Assembly: GCF_017874535.1 (NCBI RefSeq)
Contig: NZ_JAGGLS010000002.1
Location: 62,001-126,000, forward strand
Direction of reading: 5' to 3'
Source: Anaerococcus nagyae
Lineage (GTDB): Bacteria > Bacillota > Clostridia > Tissierellales > Peptoniphilaceae
Length of the DNA stretch: 64,000 bases
Below, one piece after another: positions 58,319 to 64,000 of this stretch. Each line of letters begins with the position of its first letter. Position 1 is the stretch's first letter. Under the pieces are notes generated by a model. It worked only from the letters and a program-made list of their open reading frames with translations. It made no database searches and was not told the origin of the DNA. The position numbers and the translations under genes are program-made.

Positions 58319-59641
58319 TTATTTCATAAATGTAAGAGTAAAGTCAGTACCTTCATTTAATTTTGAATCTACATTTATCGTACCACCGAGGGCATCTGTA
58401 AAGTTTTTTGTAATAGATAATCCTAAACCATGTCCATTATCTTCGGTATTTCTTGAATCTTCTATTCTATAAAACCTTTCAAATATTCTAGGAATATTCT
58501 CTTCTTCTATACCAATTCCATCATCTATGACTCTTAAAGTTATTTCTTTATTATTATTTTTTAAATAAACATCAATATTTCCATTTTTACCTATTGCTTT
58601 AATTGCGTTAGATATTAGATTTTGAAGTATTTGGTTAAATTTATCTTTGTCTGAGTTTACAATAATGTTTTCATCTATATATGAATTTAATGTTATATTA
58701 TTATTTTCAACATTTATTAAAAAGCTATTTACTACATTTTTTACTTCATCGGATAAGTTGAAGGTTTCTTTATTTAATGCAAAATATTCCACATTATCAT
58801 CAAAAGTTTTCTTTAGACCTTCTACTAAGCCTTCTAATCTTTTTACATCTGTTAGAAGTATATCCATAGTATCTTTATCAGCTTCGATCACTCCATCTTT
58901 GATAGCTTCTATATAAAGCTGTAGATTAGTAATAGGAGTACGTAAGTCATGTGATATATCTTGAGCGTATTGCTTTCTAATTTCTTCTTGATACTTTAAG
59001 TTATTTGATAAATAATTTATATTATTTTGAAGAGTCTCTAGTTCTTTTATATCTGTATACTGATCGCCTATATCATATTGTCCATCTTTGATTTTTATAG
59101 TGGCATCACTCATAGTCATAATTGGTTCAGAAATGTTATCTGAAAGTATTAAGCTTATTATAATACCAATTAGTAAGGAGATACCTATAGAATAAACAAG
59201 CGCTGTCGAAAAATTCTTTTGAAGCTGCTGAATAGGTTCGGGATTTGTATAGTAAATGACGTGAAGTTTTCCAGAACGACGTGTTTTATCGACGTTGAAA
59301 AAAGAAAAAACATCTTCTTTTGGTGGATATGGATTATGTTTTTCGCGTCCATCAAAAGAATAGGATATACTACCGTCTGGCTCTTCAAATACGATTTTTA
59401 CTTTTAAATCTTGTGCTAAGCTGTCAATACCTTCCCACATTTCTTTTTTGCTTATATTATTATCATTATTATATACTCTAAACCAATAACTTACTTCTAT
59501 AGATCTTTCATCTTTCATATCTAGAAGTAATTCTTTGTAGTTAAAGTTTACAAACAAAGTTACAAGTATTGAAAAAACTAAAATGCAGGCTAAGATGCCC
59601 GCAGTAAAGTTTCTTATTATCTTACTCTTTAATGTGATCAT
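58319..59641 (-). CDS. Sensor histidine kinase
   Basis: 440 residues. Membrane segments at about 10-33 and 147-168 enclose an extracellular sensor. HAMP follows (SEPIMTMSDATIKIKDGQYD), then H231 in QDISHDLRTPITNLQ, the N box NLISNAIKAIG, G1 DDGIGIEEENIPRIF, F box FERFYR and G2 GHGLGLSITKNF. The ATG lies within the end of the regulator gene (20-base overlap) after GGCGGAG, so both are made together. Neighbouring envelope genes (S41-like, YeaQ-like, PBP1A) suggest it senses cell-envelope stress; the signal is unknown. Confidence 0.94.
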   Translation of the reverse strand: MITLKSKIIRNFTAGILACILVFSILVTLFVNFNYKELLLDMKDERSIEVSYWFRVYNNDNNISKKEMWEGIDSLAQDLKVKIVFEEPDGSISYSFDGREKHNPYPPKEDVFSFFNVDKTRRSGKLHVIYYTNPEPIQQLQKNFSTALVYSIGISLLIGIIISLILSDNISEPIMTMSDATIKIKDGQYDIGDQYTDIKELETLQNNINYLSNNLKYQEEIRKQYAQDISHDLRTPITNLQLYIEAIKDGVIEADKDTMDILLTDVKRLEGLVEGLKKTFDDNVEYFALNKETFNLSDEVKNVVNSFLINVENNNITLNSYIDENIIVNSDKDKFNQILQNLISNAIKAIGKNGNIDVYLKNNNKEITLRVIDDGIGIEEENIPRIFERFYRIEDSRNTEDNGHGLGLSITKNFTDALGGTINVDSKLNEGTDFTLTFMK

Positions 59642-60335
59642 CTACTCCGCCTGATTTGTAACCCATACCATATATAGTTTTTATATATATAGGTTTTTTA
59701 GGGTTATCTTCAATCTTTGATCTAATATTTTTTATATGAGTATCAATAGCCCTGTCATAAGCGTCATAATCAAAACCAAAAGTCTGCTCTATAATTTCAT
59801 CTCTAGAATAAATTTTATTAGGATTTGAAAATAGGGTCTTTAAAATTTGGAATTCATTTCTTGTAAGCAATATTTCTTTGCTATCTTTAAAAATCCTATT
59901 ATATTCTAAATCCATTTCTAATCTGCCGTCGCTAGTTTTAATTATATCAGCTCTTGGAATGTTGTATTTTTCAATACGACGTAATATTGCCTTTACTCTT
60001 TCCACTAGTTCTTTTGGAGAAAATGGTTTTGTCACATAATCATCTGCACCAAGTCTAAGACCATCAACTCTGTTATTTTCTTCAACCTTAGCAGAAACCA
60101 TTATCACTGGAACTTCTGATTTGTTTCTTATTTCTTTTATAACTTCCTCACCTGGTATTAAGGGGAGCATTAGATCTAGTATAATCAGATCTATTTCATT
60201 TTCATTAAAGATTTTTAAACCTTCTTTGCCGTCAAAAGCTTGAAGTACATTGTATCCTTCTTTTTCAAAGTAGGATTTCATGATAGTTGATATTTTTTGT
60301 TCATCTTCTATAATTAAAATTGTAATATCATTCAC
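59622..60335 (-). CDS. OmpR/PhoB-family response regulator
   Basis: 237 residues from GTG 60335, which follows GAGGTG with a 6-base space; the GTG at 60344 is part of that SD. Receiver domain: acidic pair in LIIEDEQ, phospho-acceptor D54 in LIILDLMLP, S81 in VSAKV, K103 in VTKPFSP. Winged-helix DNA-binding domain from about 145: LLTRNEFQILKTLFSNPNKI, DRAIDTHIKNIRSKI, IYGMGYKSGG. First gene of the regulator-kinase-S41-like unit. It likely controls nearby envelope genes, but no repeat-type binding sites were identified. Confidence 0.94.
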   Translation of the reverse strand: MNDITILIIEDEQKISTIMKSYFEKEGYNVLQAFDGKEGLKIFNENEIDLIILDLMLPLIPGEEVIKEIRNKSEVPVIMVSAKVEENNRVDGLRLGADDYVTKPFSPKELVERVKAILRRIEKYNIPRADIIKTSDGRLEMDLEYNRIFKDSKEILLTRNEFQILKTLFSNPNKIYSRDEIIEQTFGFDYDAYDRAIDTHIKNIRSKIEDNPKKPIYIKTIYGMGYKSGGVDDHIKE

Positions 60336-60545
60336 GACTTTCACCTCATTGATATTATACCATAAGCTATATCTTTTTTTTTCTAGATTTCATCAATCTG
60401 ATTTTAAAGAGTATAAGCAAAGTTTGAGAATTTTATATGAATTAATCAAAAAAAGTATATTTTTTATACAATGGGTATAAGTATTAATGATAAGATAGTT
60501 ATGTTGTTATTTGATATTTTTAAGAAATTAAGAAAGGGGAAATGT

Positions 60546-60824
60546 ATGAATTTAGCAGGTATGCAATGGTTATATGCAATTCTTATAGGCTTAATTATAG
60601 GATGGGTTTTACCAGCAGCTATGAGCGAGAAAACTATAATGCCATATGGTAAAGCAATCACTTGGGGAATTGTTGGTGCATTAATTGGTGCTGTAATTTA
60701 TGGACTTGCAAATGACGCTCCTACAAATGGAATGGTTGTTCTATGGTCTATAATAGGTTCACTAGTATGCTACTTTATTGTTCGCGCAGTAAATAATAAG
60801 AACAATACAAGAGCACAAGTTTAA
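60546..60824 (+). CDS. Small YeaQ-like membrane protein 1
   Basis: 92 residues, three membrane helices. WLYAILIGLIIGWVLPAAMS and YGKAITWGIVGALIGAVIYG show the Gly-rich helices seen in the transglycosylase-associated (YeaQ/YmgE/GlsB-like) proteins, although the match is looser than for the next gene. ATG 60546 follows AAAGGGGAAA; the open frame upstream is not coding. Terminator after the gene. Probably stress- or envelope-related. Confidence 0.6.
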   Translation: MNLAGMQWLYAILIGLIIGWVLPAAMSEKTIMPYGKAITWGIVGALIGAVIYGLANDAPTNGMVVLWSIIGSLVCYFIVRAVNNKNNTRAQV

Positions 60825-60837
60825 TTTATCTTATCAG

Positions 60838-60862
60838 GCGCACCTTCAAGGTGCGTTTTTTG
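60838..60862 (+). terminator. Rho-independent terminator
   Basis: GCGCACCTTCAAGGTGCG with TTTTTTG. Confidence 0.8.
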
Positions 60863-60949
60863 TTTAAAAATTTTAAACTTGGCTATATATATAATGTAAT
60901 AATTTTAATTTTCTTATTACGAAATTTTTTATTCTTGAAAGGAGAAATT

Positions 60950-61261
60950 ATGTTTGACGGAAAGTCATTTATCATGACATTAATTTTAGGAGCACTAGCA
61001 GGATGGATTGCTAGTATGATTATGGGAAAAGATGCGGAAATGGGCGGAGTTGCTAACATTATTGTTGGTATACTAGGTTCTGTAATAGGTGGCTGGATAT
61101 ATAATGCAGCTTTCTTAAAACCAGGTACTACTCCAAATACATTTGTAGAAATATTATGGGCTGTAATTGGTGCTGCTTTATTACTTTGGATTATAGGATT
61201 AATTAAAAACAAAAGCAATAAGAACACTACTACAACTAATAGAAAAAATAATAGATTCTAA
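60950..61261 (+). CDS. GlsB/YeaQ/YmgE family membrane protein
   Basis: 103 residues, three membrane helices and a lysine/asparagine-rich tail. GALAGWIASMIMGKDAEMGG followed by NIIVGILGSVIGGWIYNAAF is the family signature (GWIA.....GG...NI.VGI.GA.IGG). Members are general-stress envelope proteins of unknown mechanism. AAAGGAGAAATT puts the start at ATG 60950. It lies between two terminators, so it is its own unit. Confidence 0.87.
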   Translation: MFDGKSFIMTLILGALAGWIASMIMGKDAEMGGVANIIVGILGSVIGGWIYNAAFLKPGTTPNTFVEILWAVIGAALLLWIIGLIKNKSNKNTTTTNRKNNRF

Positions 61262-61272
61262 TTATTTTTGTA

Positions 61273-61298
61273 ACAGAGCCTAGGCTCTGTTTTTTTTG
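61273..61298 (+). terminator. Rho-independent terminator
   Basis: Perfect stem ACAGAGCC/GGCTCTGT with TA in the loop position and eight Ts. Confidence 0.8.
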
Positions 61299-61378
61299 TG
61301 TATTTTTAAATCTAATTGAAGTAATTACTATAATAGAAAGATTTGAAAAGTTGATGCTTGAAAAAAATAAACTTAAAA

Positions 61379-61533
61379 GAGCCATTGCAAAACTATGAAT
61401 AATTATCGTACCTTCATTAGAAGGTTCTCTTAGGAAAATTTTTACATAGTCTGCCTAACTCGTGAAGGCAAAATTTCCGCAGAGGTTCTTCTAATTATTT
61501 TGGGACGATTTATTCATTCTGCAACAGCTCATT
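61379..61533. mobile_element. MITE-like inverted-repeat element
   Basis: About 155 bases bounded by AGCCATTGCAAAACTATGAA (left) and, read inward from the right, GAGCTGTTGCAGAATGAATA. Inverted similarity continues (AATAATTATCG against AATAAATCGTC, then TTAGAAG on both arms). The right arm matches the solo end at 17035 for about 60 bases. No coding capacity, so it would need a transposase from elsewhere. Confidence 0.6.
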
Positions 61534-61534
61534 T

Positions 61535-64000
61535 CTATCTTCTTATGTCTTTTTGATCTTTATTTTGATTCTCGGTATTATTATGAGAAGGATTTTGATT
61601 TCCATCTACAGAAGATGGATTTTTATTATCCTCATTCGAATTTTTGTTATCTCCATTTTCTTCTGTTTCATCTTTGTTTTCTTCATTGCTTTTATCTTCA
61701 TCTTCGCTAGATTCATCATATGATTTATGATATCTAGGTTTTGGAGCAACATATATCAAATCAGAATATTCTGTAGGAGCTCTATAATCCCAATCTCTTG
61801 GGTAAATATCCCCAAAGTCTTTTGGATTGTAATTACTTTTTGGTCTTATAAATGATCTTTGAACTCTTGCCCAGCTAGGAGTTACGTCTGAAGCTAGCAA
61901 ATTATTTCTACTATCAACTGTTAGCAATACGTGTGCATCATCTTCTTTTGTAGGCTTATTATCTGGACCAAAGATTTCTGTTATAACTGTACCACGAGGA
62001 TCAGCTCTAGATAAATCTGTTGGTATTTTACCACTCATAGTATCTACTAACATTTCTACAATTGAATCAGGTCTTTCAAATGAACTAGAATCATAATCTT
62101 CTAGAATACTATTATTTACAGTATTCCACATTTTGGCAGCTCTTTTAATAGAAGTACCATTCATTCTTATTGATTGATCATCTGAACCCATCCAAATACC
62201 TACTGTATAATACGGAGTGTATCCCATACACCAAAAGTCAACATAATCGTCAGTTGTTCCAGTTTTTACAGCATAGTCTATACCATTTAGATTTATGTTG
62301 TTATAATAAGCACCTGCACTTTGTAAAGCAGAGGTTATTTGGTATGCTGTTTGTTCACTTGTTACATTATGAGTAATTACATTATCGCTATCAAACAATA
62401 CTTTACCCTGAGAATCCTCAATTTTAGAGAATGTAAGGGGTTCATTGTAGGTACCTTTATTAGCAAGTGCTGCATAGGCTGCTGTCATATCTAAGTTTGT
62501 AAGGCCATGTGTCATTGCTCCTAGACCTAAAGCAGCAAGATTTTCATCATTAGTAACACTATTTTCATCTTTTGTTATAAAGTTATCATCACTTCCATTT
62601 TCTTTTATAATTCCAAATCTTTTTAAGTAATCCATACTGGTGTCTATACCGATTTCATCTAAGGTTCTTACAGCTATAGTATTTATTGATAATTCTATAG
62701 CTTTTCTAATTGGTACTACACCCATGTAATAATCATAAACATTTTTGGGCCAAGGTTGATTATTATCATTCATCAGTAAAGGAACATCATCCACACCAGT
62801 TGCAAGATTAAAGCCATTATCTAAAGCAGCTGTATAGGTGGCAATAGGTTTGATTGAAGATCCAGGTTGTCTTGGTATAGAGGAAGCTCTATCTAAAACT
62901 CTCATACCTTGTTGGTCACGTCCACCCATTATAGCTTTTATATGTCCATTGCTGTGGTCTATGACTACAGTAGAAGATTGAGGCTGAATTATACCATCAA
63001 GATCTATGTCGTAAAAGTCTTTATTTATTGAGAATGTACCATCATCATAATAAGAAAATAGTCTTGGATTTTTTTCTAAATATTTATTACTTATTACAAT
63101 ATTTTGGTTATCATCTAACTTAATATTTTCATTGGTATTAAAGTCGACATATCCTGACTTATGAGTTCTTAAATTTTTATTATTTTCATCTAATGAATAG
63201 TAGTTTCTAAACATTAGTTTTGTTTGATCTAAATAAGCCTTATTTGTTTTCATAACGATATTATTATCTTTATCGTACCAAGCTTCATCAGCTCTTAATC
63301 TAATATCGTTATTTTCATTTAATAAATTTGCTTTTGAATAGTACAAGAGATTTCCATTATCATTTATGATATTTCCATATTGATCATATTTTAAATCTAA
63401 TAGAGGGGCTTGCTGCCAAGTGGAAGTATCTCCAACTAAATATGATGAAAAATCATTATAAATTGATTCAAGTTGTTTTTGCATATCTTCATCAATTGTT
63501 GTTGTAATGCGTAATCCACCATAGTTAAGTCTATCCCAAGCTTGATTTTCACTCATGTTGTAAGTTTCCATCAGTTTTTTAACAACTTGTTTTTCCAAAA
63601 GTGAGTTAAAATAGCTTGCAATTTCTGTATTAGTTCTTATAGCAGGTTTTATTGATTCTGCAACATCAAATGACCTTGCATCGTCATATTCTTTTTTGCT
63701 TATATAACCGTGCTCGAGCATCTTATCAAGAACATAAACTTCTCTTTTAAGTGGCGCAGGATTATAAATTGCAGCATATTTTTCTCCTTCAATATTGAAT
63801 TCTCCAAGAATTTTTTGATCAGTAACTTCTCCTACTTTAATTGCTTTATAAAGAGAGTTATCTGAAGGAGATTGTACAATACCAGCAAGAGCCGCACACT
63901 GAGCTAAATTTAGCTCTGAAACGTCTTTATTAAAGTAAGTTTTTGCGGCGGCTTCGACACCATAAGAATTTTGACCCATAAATACACGATTTAAATAGGC
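61535..64000 (-). CDS. Penicillin-binding protein 1A (class A), 5' end outside window
   Basis: 822 codons are visible and the frame is open to the right edge (AYLNRVFMGQNSYGVEAA), so the membrane anchor and the first part of the glycosyltransferase domain lie outside. What remains: the end of GT51 (FNKDVSELNLAQCAALAGIV, VLDKMLEHGYISKKEYDDA), a linker with many repeats of Asn/Asp, the transpeptidase with SSIK in RQPGSSIKPIATY, SIN in ELSINTIAV and KTG in YAVKTGTTDDYV, and a long low-complexity acidic tail (ESSEDEDKSNEENKDETEEN). It builds and crosslinks peptidoglycan outside the membrane. The unusually long loop before the transpeptidase (about 190-300) is notable. Confidence 0.95.
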   Translation of the reverse strand, partial: AYLNRVFMGQNSYGVEAAAKTYFNKDVSELNLAQCAALAGIVQSPSDNSLYKAIKVGEVTDQKILGEFNIEGEKYAAIYNPAPLKREVYVLDKMLEHGYISKKEYDDARSFDVAESIKPAIRTNTEIASYFNSLLEKQVVKKLMETYNMSENQAWDRLNYGGLRITTTIDEDMQKQLESIYNDFSSYLVGDTSTWQQAPLLDLKYDQYGNIINDNGNLLYYSKANLLNENNDIRLRADEAWYDKDNNIVMKTNKAYLDQTKLMFRNYYSLDENNKNLRTHKSGYVDFNTNENIKLDDNQNIVISNKYLEKNPRLFSYYDDGTFSINKDFYDIDLDGIIQPQSSTVVIDHSNGHIKAIMGGRDQQGMRVLDRASSIPRQPGSSIKPIATYTAALDNGFNLATGVDDVPLLMNDNNQPWPKNVYDYYMGVVPIRKAIELSINTIAVRTLDEIGIDTSMDYLKRFGIIKENGSDDNFITKDENSVTNDENLAALGLGAMTHGLTNLDMTAAYAALANKGTYNEPLTFSKIEDSQGKVLFDSDNVITHNVTSEQTAYQITSALQSAGAYYNNINLNGIDYAVKTGTTDDYVDFWCMGYTPYYTVGIWMGSDDQSIRMNGTSIKRAAKMWNTVNNSILEDYDSSSFERPDSIVEMLVDTMSGKIPTDLSRADPRGTVITEIFGPDNKPTKEDDAHVLLTVDSRNNLLASDVTPSWARVQRSFIRPKSNYNPKDFGDIYPRDWDYRAPTEYSDLIYVAPKPRYHKSYDESSEDEDKSNEENKDETEENGDNKNSNEDNKNPSSVDGNQNPSHNNTENQNKDQKDIRR

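Overview
The window reads as the chromosome of a low-GC (roughly 30%), Gram-positive anaerobe of the Clostridia/Tissierellia type. An Anaerococcus- or Peptoniphilus-like member of Peptoniphilaceae is my best inference. It rests on AT-rich codon use, strong AGGAGG ribosome sites, a T-box in front of valS, pyruvate phosphate dikinase with its regulatory protein, a DUF969/DUF979/pcp cluster, DUF1576 and DegV proteins, a flanking PBP1A and many small GNAT enzymes. No rRNA, tRNA or CRISPR array was recognised.

Layout. 1-6.9 kb is a graveyard of mobile and accessory DNA. It holds a phage terminase tail, a GC-richer alpha/beta-hydrolase fragment, a DUF4143 ATPase pseudogene, a frameshifted AbrB/RelE-type toxin-antitoxin pair and an IS3 transposase remnant. 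Intact genes stand among the wreckage: an AlkD-like HEAT-repeat protein, an ApeA-like HEPN protein (anti-phage family), an MBL hydrolase and an SdpI-family protein. 7-12.2 kb carries a ferritin-like protein, a TraX-family protein, an acetyltransferase and a complete IS30-family element (10912-11960) next to a decayed response regulator. 12.2-25.4 kb is a run of small metabolic and stress genes (CDF transporter, LOG, MsrA, PLP decarboxylase, CoA hydrolase, nucleoside phosphorylase, GNATs), several decayed, ending with an autoregulated TetR/DUF2871 operon.

25.4-46.8 kb is mostly housekeeping: a 5'-nucleotidase, a radical SAM protein, DegV, DUF1576 with a partner, PanE-like reductase, ppdK with its bifunctional regulator, T-box/valS with three translationally coupled genes, rhodanese, DUF969-DUF979-pcp, a CapA-like gene broken or recoded at an A7 tract, a repeat-rich lipoprotein and a fructosamine-kinase-like protein.

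47.0-54.8 kb is the most interesting stretch. A three-gene operon joins a TerB-N/TerB-C-like protein, a BrxD-type (DUF2791) ATPase and an Lhr/BrxHI-type helicase, with no other BREX or Ter gene nearby. After one transglutaminase lipoprotein comes a macro-domain protein followed 10 nt later by a HEPN plus PD-(D/E)XK fusion protein. I read these as two candidate defence or DNA-processing modules.

55-64 kb is an envelope region: DUF308 and Ala-rich membrane proteins, an S41-like membrane-anchored protein, an OmpR-type two-component system, two small YeaQ-like proteins and PBP1A running off the right edge. Short inverted-repeat elements (MITE-like) sit at 17.0, 56.8 and 61.4 kb.
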